NCBI GenBank assembly: GCA_002429385.1
Contig: DIZL01000073.1
Span: forward strand, 78,699 to 142,698
Source of the DNA: Prolixibacteraceae bacterium UBA6029
GTDB lineage: Bacteria > Bacteroidota > Bacteroidia > Bacteroidales > Prolixibacteraceae
DNA: 64,000 bases
Direction of reading: 5' to 3'
Shown here: piece by piece, positions 8,073 to 18,061 of the stretch
Numbering within the stretch: position 1 is the first letter of the stretch
Layout of the letters: each line of letters starts with the position of its first letter
The notes under the pieces: model-generated
Database searches by the model: none
Seen by the model: the letters and a program-made list of their open reading frames with translations, nothing else
Told to the model about the DNA's origin: nothing
Position numbers and translations under genes: made by a program

Positions 8073-8240
8073 TTAAGACTTAAACTCCCCTAAAATCCTT
8101 TCGGCATTAGGTTTCAACTGGGATGGCCATCTTCCTGGCAGCCAAATGAATTCTTTTTTGGCTTTTGTTTCGGCAACCATCCTGTGTGATGGCTGCACTT
8201 TGGTCTGATTCAAGTATGGAAGCCATTTGTCTACACACAT
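8073..8240 (-). pseudogene. Short ORF fragment, possible C-terminal remnant
   Basis: A 55-codon frame that begins MCVDKWLPYLNQ and ends RILGEFKS. The frame is open only a few codons upstream of this ATG before a stop, and the sequence has protein-like composition, so it may be the surviving tail of a larger gene. I do not recognise the family. The rest of 7232-8551 holds only palindromes and hairpins. Confidence 0.3.
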
Positions 8241-8551
8241 TAGCACAACCTCAAATGGAACTTTACTTTAGTTTTTAAACGACTTAAAATGCCCAACTAC
8301 TATTGACAATTCTAAACTGATTACAGGCTTTACAAGTGTAACCGTTTCGTATGTAGTTTTCTATGGTTGACAGAATATTGAGCAGTTAGTCTAAAATTAT
8401 CTACAAAGATTTATTCTTAGATGGAAGGAATCCTGTCAATGAATTTTCCCGGCATATCCTCTCTACGTTTCGGTATTCCAATTCCTTCATTGCCACCTTT
8501 CATCAGAATAGTCATCATGCAGAAATTTTTTATAACTTAAAAATCAATATT

Positions 8552-8866
8552 ATGACAACTTTTGAAAAACATTACATCGGAAAAGGAACACAAGTAGAAA
8601 ACCTTGACATCATTAAAATCGTGTTGCCAGTAGAAGGACTTGAAAAGGCAGTGTTTGAAATGAATGGAATAAAGTACCTGAGTTTTGAGGTGGCTAAATT
8701 GCGCGGAGAAGACAAATTCGGAAGAACCCACACTTGTTATTATCAGTCCAAAGTTTCTTCAGCCATCCCAACTCATGACGAAGCTGCTGAGAAACAAAAG
8801 AAAACGGACAAAAGAAGTCAAAGAAACAGGCTGCCTAAACTGAAGATGACCTTCCTTTTTAGCTGA
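8552..8866 (+). CDS. Small mobile-element-type protein with a possible frameshifted SSB-like tail
   Basis: A 104-residue protein from the ATG at 8552. Residues 1-65 (KHYIGKGTQVENLD, then FEMNGIKYLSFEVAKL, KFGRTHTCYY) match the general pattern of short proteins common on Bacteroidota integrative elements, thought to be accessory ssDNA-related proteins. The last 35 residues are a Lys/Arg-rich tail ending MTFLFS. In an alternative frame the same bases read KKSKKQAA, a stop, then TEDDLPF and a stop. D-D-L-P-F is the acidic C-terminal tip of SSB-type proteins. This suggests the end of the gene has been damaged by a frameshift. A terminator hairpin follows at 8877. Confidence 0.55.
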   Translation: MTTFEKHYIGKGTQVENLDIIKIVLPVEGLEKAVFEMNGIKYLSFEVAKLRGEDKFGRTHTCYYQSKVSSAIPTHDEAAEKQKKTDKRSQRNRLPKLKMTFLFS

Positions 8867-8876
8867 AAACAACAAG

Positions 8877-8896
8877 AAAGCCGAAAGGCTTTTTTG
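8877..8896 (+). terminator. Rho-independent terminator
   Basis: Stem AAAGCC/GGCTTT with a GAAA loop followed by a T run, 10 bp after the stop of the gene ending at 8866. Confidence 0.65.
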
Positions 8897-9033
8897 TGTG
8901 TCGTATATTTCCAATGGAATCAATACAAAGCAAATTGCACCATGAATACAGGTCAGCTTTGTACCGAAATAATTTTATATTTACACACCAGTTTTTAAGA
9001 AATATAGATTATTGATAATTAAACTTTTAAGAG

Positions 9034-9318
9034 ATGACAAAAGCAGATATCGTTAAGGAAATTAGCCAAAACACAGGAATTGAGAAAGTGATCGTGGGAA
9101 AAGCAGTTGAAGCTTTTATGGAAACAGTGAAAGATTCTTTAACCGGGGGAAGTAATGTTTATCTTCGCGGCTTTGGAAGTTTTATCGTAAAAAAAAGAGC
9201 AGAAAAAACTGCACGTAATATTTCAAAGAATACTACAGTTATTGTTCCTGCCCATGTCATTCCTTCTTTTAAACCAGCCAAAGAATTTGTTGCACAGGTT
9301 AAATTACAAGTAAAATAA
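9034..9318 (+). CDS. HU/IHF family DNA-binding protein
   Basis: A 94-residue protein of the normal HU length. Seen: N-terminal helices MTKADIVKEISQNTGIEK, the GFGSF turn at about residues 48-52, the beta-arm KKRAEKTARNI, and the C-terminal PSFKPAKEF motif that closes the HU fold. HU dimers bend DNA without much sequence specificity and act in nucleoid structure, recombination and transposition. The start is the ATG at 9034. It stands alone downstream of the small mobile-element gene. Chromosomal HU and element-borne copies cannot be told apart from sequence alone. The decayed surroundings favour the latter. Confidence 0.92.
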   Translation: MTKADIVKEISQNTGIEKVIVGKAVEAFMETVKDSLTGGSNVYLRGFGSFIVKKRAEKTARNISKNTTVIVPAHVIPSFKPAKEFVAQVKLQVK

Positions 9319-10973
9319 CAAAGATTACTACCTGAACAAAGGCCATTCGATTGCAGAACGTCCGTTCCCACTATCCCGATAAGAATAGCTGCACTCCATG
9401 CTAATTCATTCGTTTATCAAACAATCTTCAATATTAAGCGTGTAAGCTCTGAATGATCGGACTGAATGCCGGTCATCCAGACATACACCTTGCCAACTCA
9501 AGGACTGATAAACAAAGTACGTTTGATTCGTTTCGCTCACCCGATTTGCCAATCCCTTTATTCATTTCCCTTCATTATCATTTCAGTCATTCGTTTCAGG
9601 TTCATGCCAAATTTGTTCGGTCACTTATTAAACGAAACCCCACTCCCCCCTGCTTTTAAGCATCGCCAGTTCAATAGAAAGCCAATCCAATTGTACATCC
9701 TTCAGATCAACCATCTGATTCAATATGGAATCAATTTATTCGAATTCTGCAAAATTTTATTTTCGCTCCTTACGTACGATCAAATAAAATTCAACATTCT
9801 TCCTGATATGTTGATAAGCATTTACTTGTGCTTCGCAACAAGGACTCTATTGGTATATCTGCCAGCATCAGGACTGAACCACCATAGATCAGGACTGATT
9901 CTGACATCCACTGTGGTGGCTATTGTGTGGCTTAATGGTGGCTGCTATTTGGCAGAATAGGGTGTGCTAACTGGTAGAAAGGATGCTGCTATTAGGCTGC
10001 ATGATGGCTATTGTGTGGCTGTGTGAGGCGTCATATATCCGCATTTTCTGCCTTTTTTTCTGCCTGAGAGCATAGGGCATGCTCGGGTATAACAACACAG
10101 AATCAAATCCGAAAATGGATTTGATTCTGTTGTTGCTTTATTTTCAGGTTTTTGGATAAAAATTATCCGGAAAATTATTTTTCAATTGGAATTCTACAAC
10201 TTTTTCCTTCATAGATTAAAGTTGGGGAAAAAGAACTTGCGCCAACCGTTTTACAAACGGCAGAAAAATTCAGGGACCCGCTACGCGCCTAAATTTCTTA
10301 ACGCTTTCTTCTCTCTGGATTTTGCAGAAAGGCATCAGAGAAAAGAACCAAAAGAGAATGCCATTACAAAATGAGAATCGGATTAGAATAACCGATGTAA
10401 TATTCCAACCAGAAGCAAATGGTGTTTGTTATATAAAATGAAAGATTAAAGAATGTACGGAATCGCATAATAATTAATTATTAAGGAAGACCTCTGAAAA
10501 TTAAAGAAATAATCCGTACGTTGAACAGATTTAACACAACTATTATGATAATCTTAAAGAAAGGTTCTACGAAATGGGATTCGCAAAGTGTTATAGAAAG
10601 CATTCATTTATCTAATGATGCATTGCCGTGTTCTAAATGAATGTTTGAAGATTACAAATCAAAAGAACAAATTAAGAAAGGTATAAAATGCTAGTTAATA
10701 ATCGGATTGAAGAAGCCGAACCTGATCCGATATTAATCCCGGCTAAATTGGGAAACAGGTAACTTTCATGGAAAGAACGCTTTTAAATTCACTTAAATAT
10801 ACTATTTTTGATGCCATGATAAGTGGTATTTGAATAAACGTATAACCCAAATATACCGATTCTAATTCTATCATACTGCTACTTTTCAGCCTTATCGCCT
10901 CACGAAAATCAACTTTTTCCTGTTTGTGAATCCGTATTTATAATAATGTAAATTTTAATACCTATTGAAACTT
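9319..10973. other. 1.65-kb gene-poor stretch with repeats and ORF remnants
   Basis: No intact gene is supported. It contains two copies of GGCTATTGTGTGGCT (9918-9932 and 10006-10020), each beside a related GCTGCTATT sequence, and a long hairpin at 10091-10134. A patch at 10186-10374 is open but has no recognisable domain. A 31-codon frame at 10542-10637 (MIILKKGSTKWD) resembles the start of small antitoxin-type proteins but breaks off. The appearance is of accumulated fragments at the edge of the metabolic region. Confidence 0.5.
10091..10134. terminator. Long stem-loop, terminator-like
   Basis: Arms AGAATCAAATCC (10099-10110) and GGATTTGATTCT (10117-10128) pair perfectly around a 6-base loop. 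The stem extends outward with AACAAC/GTTGTT and one bulged base. No gene ends nearby, so it may be a relic terminator or a recombination hairpin. Confidence 0.5.
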
Positions 10974-13421
10974 ATGTATCTTGAAAAAGCATGTTTGGTG
11001 GAAACAGAAGAAATGATAGCGACCGTATTAAATGATTATTACCTGGTCTGTTTGAGCCGGCAGTTGAGCCTTTTGGGAAGAAGGGAAGTCCACAATGGAC
11101 GGGCACATTTTGGAATCTTTGGAGATGGGAAGGAACTTGCCCAAGTTGCATTAGCCAAAACATTCCGAAAAGGCGACTGGCGATCGGGTTACTACCGGGA
11201 CCAAACATTTATGCTGGCGCTGGATTTGCTGAAACCTGAAGAGTTCTTTGCTATGATGTACGGTGATACAGATGCAGATTTCAACCCTTCAACCGGAGGC
11301 CGAAATTTCAACAATCATTTCAGTACAACAAATATAAATCCCGATGGTCAAATCCAAAATCTGATGGAGCAATTCAATTCAGCTTCAGATGTTTCACCAA
11401 CTGCAGGACAAATGCCGAGATTGCTGGGGCTTGCCCAGGCCTCGAAAATGGTAAGGCAAAATCCAGAATTAAAAAAATACCTTCATAACAATGTCAATGG
11501 AGATGAAGTGGCTTTTGGTTCTATTGGTGATGCCAGCACCTCCGAAGGAATGTTTTTTGAAACAATTAATGCTGCAGCTGTTATACAGGTTCCATTGGCT
11601 GTGGCTGTCTATGATGACGGTTTTGGAATTAGTGTGCCAATTGAGCTGCAAACGACAAAATCAAGCATCTCAAAAGCATTAAAAGGTTTTGAAAATGATA
11701 ATGGTAACAACGGAATTTCAATTTATACGTGCAAAGGATGGAATTACCCCAAGTTGGTACAAACGTTTTCAGAAGGCATTGATCACTGCCGCCAAACCCA
11801 AAATCCAGCATTGTTTCACATTCAGGAAGTAACCCAACCCCTTGGCCATTCCACTTCCGGATCGCACGAGCATTATAAATCAAAAGATCGGCTTGCATGG
11901 GAAAACGAGTTTGATTGTCTGATCCAGTTTAGAAAATGGTTGCTCGAAACCGGGAAAGCTAATCAGGATACGCTTTATGAAATTGAAAATAGAGCTGCCA
12001 AAACCGCTCAAAATGCACGCGATAAGGCCTGGGAACATTATGTGAATAATTTTTCGGTGGAAACAAAATCCCTGACCCAAATTGTTAATCAAATTAATCT
12101 GAAATCATTGGGAAAATTAAATTATACAGATGAACTTGAAACCCTTACAGTCAAGATATTCCAAACCAGGCGTGCTTTTTACAGTTTTGCTAAACGGATA
12201 CTGTTTGTAATGCATGAGGTAAATGGACTAACTGATGAACGGAATAAGCTTATTGAATGGTCCGGAAGATTCGGGGAACAAAACAGGAAGTTTTATAACA
12301 CGAACCTTTACAGGGAAGGTAAAGATTCGGCACTTCAGGTAAAAGGTATTTCTGTCAAGTATCAAGACCACCCACTCCAGGTAAATGGTTCACAGATTCT
12401 TAATCAGAACTTTGATGCACTGTTCGAAAAATACCCGAACTTAATCACTTTTGGAGAGGACACTGGAAAGCTGGGCGATGTAAACCAGGGGATGAAAGAC
12501 ATGCAGGCTAAATACGGTACACATCGGGTTTTCGATACCGGAATACGAGAAACGACCATTATCGGACAGGGAATTGGTTTGGCACTGAGAGGGTTCCGAC
12601 CGATTGCAGAGATTCAATACCTTGATTATTTAATCTACGCGCAATCAACCCTAAGTGATGATTTGGCCAGTATGCAATACCGCTCTTTAGGCAAACAGGC
12701 GGCTCCACTTATTATACGAACCAGGGGGCATCAATTACAGGGAATCTGGCATGCCGGTTCGCCCATACAACTCATTCTTGGTTCCTTGCGGGGAATTTAT
12801 CTTTGCGTTCCACGAAACATGACCCAAGCTGCCGGATTCTATAACACCTTGCTCGAAGCAAATGATCCTGCCTTGATAATTGAACCATTGAAAGGATATA
12901 ATCTGAAAGAACCACTGCCATCAAACATTGGAGAGTTTAAAGTACCGCTGGGTGTTCCCGAAATCATGCACGAAGGAACTGACGTAACAGTAGTGACTTA
13001 TGGGTGGAATGTGCATCATGTGTTAAAAGCAGCTCATCTCCTGAAGGAAATCAAAAATATTTCAGTTGAAGTTATTGATGTCCAAACTCTATTGCCTTTC
13101 GATGTGAATCATCTGATTCTTGAATCAGTAAAAAAGACCAATAAAGTGATCTTTATAGACGAGGATGTTCCGGGAGGTGGTACTGCATACATGATGCAAA
13201 AAGTATTGCAGGAGCAACAGACTTTCAATTATCTGGATGCCGCCCCACGGACTTTGTCTGCCATGGAACATCGTCCGGCCTACGGAATCGACGGGGAATA
13301 TTTCACAAAACCAAACGTAGAATTGGTTTTCGAGAACATATATCAAATGATGCATGAGGTGAATGTTAAAGGCTATCCTTTGCTAGTATCTACCGCAACT
13401 GAAGGCTGCACTACCGATTAA
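10974..13421 (+). CDS. Fused 2-oxoacid dehydrogenase E1 (alpha-beta), thiamine-diphosphate dependent
   Basis: About 815 residues. The N-terminal half is an E1-alpha domain with the ThDP/Mg motif spread from GSIGDASTSEG to VYDDGFGISVP. The C-terminal half is E1-beta (transketolase pyrimidine-binding plus C-terminal domain): FGEDTGKLGDVNQG, then FDTGIRETTIIGQG and EDVPGGGTAYMMQ. The family decarboxylates a branched-chain or related 2-oxoacid and passes the acyl group to an E2 lipoyl carrier. No E2 or E3 gene is nearby, so partners must be encoded elsewhere. I prefer the ATG at 10974; a TTG three codons earlier is also in frame. It converges on, and overlaps by 11 bp, the small gene at 13411. 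Substrate cannot be read from sequence. Confidence 0.88.
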   Translation: MYLEKACLVETEEMIATVLNDYYLVCLSRQLSLLGRREVHNGRAHFGIFGDGKELAQVALAKTFRKGDWRSGYYRDQTFMLALDLLKPEEFFAMMYGDTDADFNPSTGGRNFNNHFSTTNINPDGQIQNLMEQFNSASDVSPTAGQMPRLLGLAQASKMVRQNPELKKYLHNNVNGDEVAFGSIGDASTSEGMFFETINAAAVIQVPLAVAVYDDGFGISVPIELQTTKSSISKALKGFENDNGNNGISIYTCKGWNYPKLVQTFSEGIDHCRQTQNPALFHIQEVTQPLGHSTSGSHEHYKSKDRLAWENEFDCLIQFRKWLLETGKANQDTLYEIENRAAKTAQNARDKAWEHYVNNFSVETKSLTQIVNQINLKSLGKLNYTDELETLTVKIFQTRRAFYSFAKRILFVMHEVNGLTDERNKLIEWSGRFGEQNRKFYNTNLYREGKDSALQVKGISVKYQDHPLQVNGSQILNQNFDALFEKYPNLITFGEDTGKLGDVNQGMKDMQAKYGTHRVFDTGIRETTIIGQGIGLALRGFRPIAEIQYLDYLIYAQSTLSDDLASMQYRSLGKQAAPLIIRTRGHQLQGIWHAGSPIQLILGSLRGIYLCVPRNMTQAAGFYNTLLEANDPALIIEPLKGYNLKEPLPSNIGEFKVPLGVPEIMHEGTDVTVVTYGWNVHHVLKAAHLLKEIKNISVEVIDVQTLLPFDVNHLILESVKKTNKVIFIDEDVPGGGTAYMMQKVLQEQQTFNYLDAAPRTLSAMEHRPAYGIDGEYFTKPNVELVFENIYQMMHEVNVKGYPLLVSTATEGCTTD

Positions 13422-13614
13422 GAAAATCCTCATCGTCTTCAATCTCAGAAAGAAGGCATGGTGAAGAAAAGTATAAACGGGTTGGCTCCTGAAATGGTTC
13501 TATAATTATCCTTTTTACTTCAGGCTCATTGGGCGAATCAGATGTTTTAGAATCATGATTTGTTCGGCTAGATACTTTGTCTATCTTCGAATTATTATTC
13601 ATTTTATTTTTCAT
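13411..13614 (-). CDS. Small hydrophilic protein downstream of cydB (67 aa)
   Basis: Not recognised. A charged protein rich in Ser/Asn/Lys, ending EIEDDEDFLNR, with no membrane segment. It lies 40 bp downstream of cydB in the same direction, so it may be the last gene of the cyd operon. It is not a CydX-type subunit, which would be a single transmembrane helix. Its 3' end overlaps the end of the E1 gene on the other strand. It could be spurious. Confidence 0.4.
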   Translation of the reverse strand: MKNKMNNNSKIDKVSSRTNHDSKTSDSPNEPEVKRIIIEPFQEPTRLYFSSPCLLSEIEDDEDFLNR

Positions 13615-13654
13615 GATCTAAATTTTAATGTAGTTTTTTTTTCAAAGACTTCTC

Positions 13655-14677
13655 TTACAAGCTCTGGCTAATGTCGTCGTTCCTATTGACCTCGAATTTA
13701 AACACTTTAAAAAGATAGGCAAATGCTGGAAGTATAAGTAAAATGCCGACTATTAATGCATATACCAATAAATCAATTGTTCTGTCAGGCGCCTTGCTAT
13801 TCCAAACAGTCAAATGGGAGCCATCTGTTATGAATATCATTACCGGAAATTGAACAGCAAACCAACCGGTAATAATACATGCTGTTTGTATTCCGGCCAA
13901 TAACCTGGTCTGTATACAATTCCGTCGTTTTATATTCTTCCATAAAAATGGAATGATTAAGGTCGCAACGACAATACTTGCTATACCTATCCAGGAATGA
14001 ATAAACCGGCTAAATAAATGTAATCCATACATTTCGGCAATTACAAACACACCCAGTCCAGACAGTATCAACAATATAAAAAATGTCCGTGATATTTTTG
14101 CAAATATCAGGTAGGATTCTTCTTCATGTGCTTCTCCAATAAGATAAATAGCGGCCAGCCACCCACACAAAAGTGTTAGAAAAATACCCGTTGTAAAAGT
14201 GAAAAAGTTAAACCAGGGAGAAACAAATATATCGTAAAAAGTACCATCAAAGTTGGCTGGTAGTTTTCCCAGAATAATTGCTCCAAGGTTAACGCCAAGA
14301 AAAAAGGGAGTTATCAGACTTGATATTCTGAAAGATTGGGTATAATACTTATGAGAATTGTCTTTTATGGTATCGTAATACCGAAAAGTAAAGGCCGCGC
14401 CCCTGAAGACAATACCTAAGAGAACAATAAAAAGGGGGATATGTAAATAAGTAGTAATCGTTGTGAAAATCAAAGGAAATCCATTAAAGAGGATCACTAT
14501 AGCTAATATAAGCCAGATATGGTTTGCTTCCCACACTGGAGCAACTGCTTTTGAAATTATATCAATGCCTTTCTTTCCGGAAAATAATTCAATAATTCCG
14601 GCACCAAAATCAGCACCGCCAAGCAATACATATAGTAAGACTGCGATTCCTAAAACAAATATGAGAATTTCAATCAT
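13655..14677 (-). CDS. cydB: Cytochrome bd ubiquinol oxidase subunit II
   Basis: A 340-residue membrane protein with about eight hydrophobic segments. The N-terminal LLGGADFGAGIIEL, followed by PVWEANHIWLI (residues about 47-57), is the characteristic CydB signature. With CydA it forms the bd-type quinol oxidase of the inner membrane, which reduces O2 to water without pumping protons and, known for the family, resists inhibition by NO. The ATG at 14677 overlaps the cydA stop by 8 bp, so the two are translationally coupled. Confidence 0.95.
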   Translation of the reverse strand: MIEILIFVLGIAVLLYVLLGGADFGAGIIELFSGKKGIDIISKAVAPVWEANHIWLILAIVILFNGFPLIFTTITTYLHIPLFIVLLGIVFRGAAFTFRYYDTIKDNSHKYYTQSFRISSLITPFFLGVNLGAIILGKLPANFDGTFYDIFVSPWFNFFTFTTGIFLTLLCGWLAAIYLIGEAHEEESYLIFAKISRTFFILLILSGLGVFVIAEMYGLHLFSRFIHSWIGIASIVVATLIIPFLWKNIKRRNCIQTRLLAGIQTACIITGWFAVQFPVMIFITDGSHLTVWNSKAPDRTIDLLVYALIVGILLILPAFAYLFKVFKFEVNRNDDISQSL

Positions 14678-15992
14678 GTGTGTTGAAGTTTTGATGATCC
14701 ATGTGAATAGCCAATATCTGACGCCGCATCAGCCAAAAAACCAAAAAAGTAAGCAAGATGTATATCAAAGTGATAGTATAAAGTGAAAACTGAATACCTG
14801 GCATAGGCGTAACAGTATCTCTGGTTTTCATGATGCCATAAATGATCCATGGCTGCCGCCCCACTTCTGTTACAATCCAACCGGCTTCTACAGCAATGAA
14901 CCCAGCGGGTGTAAGCAATACCAGCGTTTTTAACCACCATCGTTTATCAAGATTTTCTTTCCATCTGAATTTAAAAATCAGGAATAAAATTCCTGCTCCC
15001 ATCATTAACATACCCATAAACACCATGATTTGAAATGCAAAATGAACAATCGCAACCGGCGGCCAATTCTCTTTGCTTGTCTTGTCCAATCCTTCCACTT
15101 CAGCATTAAAATCCCCATGAGCCAGAAAGCTTAATAATTTGGGAATATGCAAAGCGTATTCGATCTTTTCTTCTTTAACATTTGGTATTCCACCAATTAC
15201 AAGTGATGCAGACTGTGCGGTTTTGAACAGTGATTCCATTGCGGCTAATTTTATTGGTTGAAGTTCGGCTACCTTTTTTGCCGAAAAGTCGCCACTAAAG
15301 GGTTGCAGGATTGCTGCCACGGTTCCAATGCCAAGTGCAATGCGTAAAGCCTGCCGATGGAAATCGTTTCCTTTGTGACGAAGCAACATGTATGCATGTA
15401 TGCCGGCCACAGCGAAACTTGTTGATGCAAAAGCCGCAATTGTCATGTGCAACGCCTGATGAAACCAGGATTTATTGAACATGGCCCTCACCGGATCGAT
15501 GTTGATGGCCTGCCCATTAACCCAGTCAAAACCTGCAGGACTATTCATCCATGAATTAGCAGCGACGACAAATATTCCGGATAGTACTCCTGCTATTCCA
15601 ACCACAAGCCCGGAGGCTAGGTGAATGCGCTTGTTCACCCGATTCCTTCCATACAAAAAGATGCCAAGGGCAATAGCTTCCAGAAAAAAGGCTGTTCCTT
15701 CCCACGAGAAAGGCATCCCAATAATTGCACCTGCATGTTCCATGAATTTTGGCCATAACATTCCTAATTCAAACGACAATACGGTTCCTGATACAGCACC
15801 AATGGCGAAAAAAATTGCCACTCCTCTCGCCCAGGCCTTTGCCAAATTCAGATATACTTTCTGTCCTGTTTTTATCCATTTCAATTCGGCTACAAACATT
15901 AACCAGGGCATGGTCATCCCAATGCAGGCAAAAACAATGTGAAATACAAATGAAACGGTCATTTGCAATCGTGCAGCAAGAAAATCATCCAT
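14670..15992 (-). CDS. cydA: Cytochrome bd ubiquinol oxidase subunit I
   Basis: A 440-residue membrane protein. Seen: the N-terminal helix with a haem-ligand histidine (FVFHIVFACIG, H18), FSWEGTAFFLE (haem-binding Glu region), and the quinol-site-adjacent GWIVTEVGRQPW near residue 375. It is shorter than the roughly 520-residue E. coli protein, as expected for bd oxidases with a short Q-loop. It catalyses quinol oxidation and, with CydB, O2 reduction. First gene of the cydAB operon. In this setting, next to NO-response genes, it would provide an NO-tolerant respiratory outlet (inference). No copy of the shared 28-bp operator is visible upstream. Confidence 0.95.
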   Translation of the reverse strand: MDDFLAARLQMTVSFVFHIVFACIGMTMPWLMFVAELKWIKTGQKVYLNLAKAWARGVAIFFAIGAVSGTVLSFELGMLWPKFMEHAGAIIGMPFSWEGTAFFLEAIALGIFLYGRNRVNKRIHLASGLVVGIAGVLSGIFVVAANSWMNSPAGFDWVNGQAINIDPVRAMFNKSWFHQALHMTIAAFASTSFAVAGIHAYMLLRHKGNDFHRQALRIALGIGTVAAILQPFSGDFSAKKVAELQPIKLAAMESLFKTAQSASLVIGGIPNVKEEKIEYALHIPKLLSFLAHGDFNAEVEGLDKTSKENWPPVAIVHFAFQIMVFMGMLMMGAGILFLIFKFRWKENLDKRWWLKTLVLLTPAGFIAVEAGWIVTEVGRQPWIIYGIMKTRDTVTPMPGIQFSLYTITLIYILLTFLVFWLMRRQILAIHMDHQNFNTHD

Positions 15993-16147
15993 AGCTTATT
16001 GAGTTTTTATTTTATATCCTATTCTATTAATCCTTGTCCGGACACTGTGTATTTCTTATTGTAGCTGCAAGTAGTTGGCGATTTCGAAACACAAAGCTTC
16101 ATTTGACCACTGAACCGCCAATTTCTTGTAAGTGCTATTAGGAGATG

Positions 16148-18040
16148 TTATTTGTCTTTTCGTTTCATATCAGATACCAGTTTCTGTCCACGTAATAATA
16201 TTTTTATCCCATTCCTTTTTAATGAAATATGGGGTTGTTTCTTCTCGTGTTCGTCAATGCCATACTTGTAAGTAGCAATAATATCGCGATAAGAAAGAAT
16301 GCCAATAATTTTGGTATTCTCTTTCGAAACAACGGGGAGGACATCAATGTTTTCTTTCGCCATGATTTCAACAGCAGTCAGTAGCGTATCATTCAGTCCA
16401 ATATAAATGCCATTACGCTTAATAAGTGTTCCAATTAAATTTTCCTGCGAATGATGGTTGCTAAATAAGTATGAAGAACTCAATATTCCTTTATACACTC
16501 TCTCATTGCTTGAAATGATAAAATAATTTGATTTGAAGTTCTGTTCCCTGATTAACCATTCCCGGACTTCTCTAATGCTATTCTCTTCACTGATTACTAT
16601 TCCATTGTCGGTAAGAACCTGCTCAACAGTTAATTTCTCCAGTACATCTGGTTCATAAGAATGAGGTGTTTTAACTCCTCTTCGTGCAATTTTCTCTGTC
16701 ATAATGGTATTCTCCATAAAAAAATAGGAGATGAAATAAGCAGTTGTGCAGGTTGCCAATAAAGGCAATAAGGCATTGGATTGACCAGTTGTTTCCAAAG
16801 CAAATATAATGGAAGTCAGGAATGCCCGCGAAGCACCTGCAAACATTGCAGACATACCCACTAATGCGGCTAATGGAAGTGTAATACCTGAGGCAGGAGA
16901 CCAATAAATAATCAGGCTTCCAAGCAGCGCCCCTGTTGCTCCACCAATAATGAGCAATGGTGCAAGCGTGCCGCCTGATGTGCCGCTACCTAATGAAATA
17001 GACCAGGAGATAAATTTCAAGATACTCAAAGACAATAAAATATGGATTGACATTGTTCCTGAAAGTATATCTATAATGTTGTAATATCCCACTCCCAGTG
17101 TTCGGGGAGCAAAGTAGCCAATAATTCCAACTGCCAAACCGCCTATAGCTGGCCACCAAGCCCAATGGATGGGTAATTTTTCAAATCCGTCTTCAATCAA
17201 ATAAACAATTTTGGTAACTAAAATCGATACAAAACCAATTACTATACCCATTATACCATAAAAGCCAAGTGCCGAATTGGATGCTGATTCGATGGCGATC
17301 TTTAATGGAAATACCACCCCTGCCTTAAACAATAAGTGATGTCCTGCCGCTCCGGTGATGCAAGCCATTGCCACTGGGATAACTGACCGTGGAGAGAATT
17401 CAAACAGTAATAATTCTATTGCCAGGAAAATTCCGGCAATCGGACTTCCGAAAATAGCAGCCATACCTGCCGTAGCTCCTGCCGCAAGTAATATCTTACG
17501 CTCATTGTCTGATATTTTAAGAAGCTGTCCTAAAGTAGAGCCCAATGCACCGCCCGTTGCAATAATTGGCCCTTCGGCTCCAAAAGGTCCGCCTGTACCA
17601 ATCGATATGGCAGCAGAAAGCGGTTTCAGAAAAATAATAGAAGGCTTAATTTTACTCTGATTGGTTAATATTTGTTCCATTGCTTCTGGTATGCCGTGTC
17701 CGCGAATAGCCTTTGAACCATAGAAAGCCATTAATCCTACAATTAGTCCTCCGATTGCCGGAATGACAATCACAAATAATCCATAAGTATTGTTAGCAGG
17801 GCTTGATGGCTCTATGGAGAAATTTCCATAAAAAGAAATATTTGTAAACAGGTCGATAAAATAAACCAACAACTTAGCAATGAAACTGATACAGACGGCA
17901 ATTAAAACGGCTAAAGCTGAGATCGTAAATATTCGCTTTTTATCATAGGGCTTTTTTGCCTGAAAATGCTCTTGCTCCAATACAGGATTCAATGAAATTG
18001 AGATGGGGATGCCATTGTTCAATATATGATTGTTTATCAT
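16148..18040 (-). CDS. CLC-type chloride channel/antiporter with C-terminal CBS pair
   Basis: A 630-residue protein. The membrane part (about residues 30-440) carries CLC selectivity-filter motifs: GHGIPEA (canonical GSGIP region), GPFGAEGPII with the gating Glu, and SGGTLAPLLIIGG (GxFxP region). The C-terminal 160 residues form two CBS domains (VEQVLTDNGIVISE to VLPVVSKE and IGILSYRDIIATY), a usual nucleotide-sensing module. It moves Cl- across the inner membrane, often in exchange for H+. The start is the ATG at 18040, 21 bp after the UbiA-like gene ends at 18062, so the two probably form a transcription unit. Confidence 0.92.
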   Translation of the reverse strand: MINNHILNNGIPISISLNPVLEQEHFQAKKPYDKKRIFTISALAVLIAVCISFIAKLLVYFIDLFTNISFYGNFSIEPSSPANNTYGLFVIVIPAIGGLIVGLMAFYGSKAIRGHGIPEAMEQILTNQSKIKPSIIFLKPLSAAISIGTGGPFGAEGPIIATGGALGSTLGQLLKISDNERKILLAAGATAGMAAIFGSPIAGIFLAIELLLFEFSPRSVIPVAMACITGAAGHHLLFKAGVVFPLKIAIESASNSALGFYGIMGIVIGFVSILVTKIVYLIEDGFEKLPIHWAWWPAIGGLAVGIIGYFAPRTLGVGYYNIIDILSGTMSIHILLSLSILKFISWSISLGSGTSGGTLAPLLIIGGATGALLGSLIIYWSPASGITLPLAALVGMSAMFAGASRAFLTSIIFALETTGQSNALLPLLATCTTAYFISYFFMENTIMTEKIARRGVKTPHSYEPDVLEKLTVEQVLTDNGIVISEENSIREVREWLIREQNFKSNYFIISSNERVYKGILSSSYLFSNHHSQENLIGTLIKRNGIYIGLNDTLLTAVEIMAKENIDVLPVVSKENTKIIGILSYRDIIATYKYGIDEHEKKQPHISLKRNGIKILLRGQKLVSDMKRKDK

Positions 18041-18061
18041 AGCGTTATTGCTTGTTTAAAT

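Noticed and set aside
8073..8240. Intact small gene with function
   Set aside because: The frame is closed a few codons upstream and no start signal or conserved domain was recognised. Kept only as a possible remnant.
9453..9960. Overlapping open frames of 68-164 codons between HU and the E1 gene
   Set aside because: The composition is not protein-like and no domain or operon context was seen.
10186..10374. 62-codon frame in the gene-poor stretch
   Set aside because: Odd basic composition and no partner genes. It looks like repeat sequence read as protein.
13411..13614. CydX-type small subunit of cytochrome bd
   Set aside because: The protein after cydB is hydrophilic with no membrane helix, so it is not a CydX homologue.
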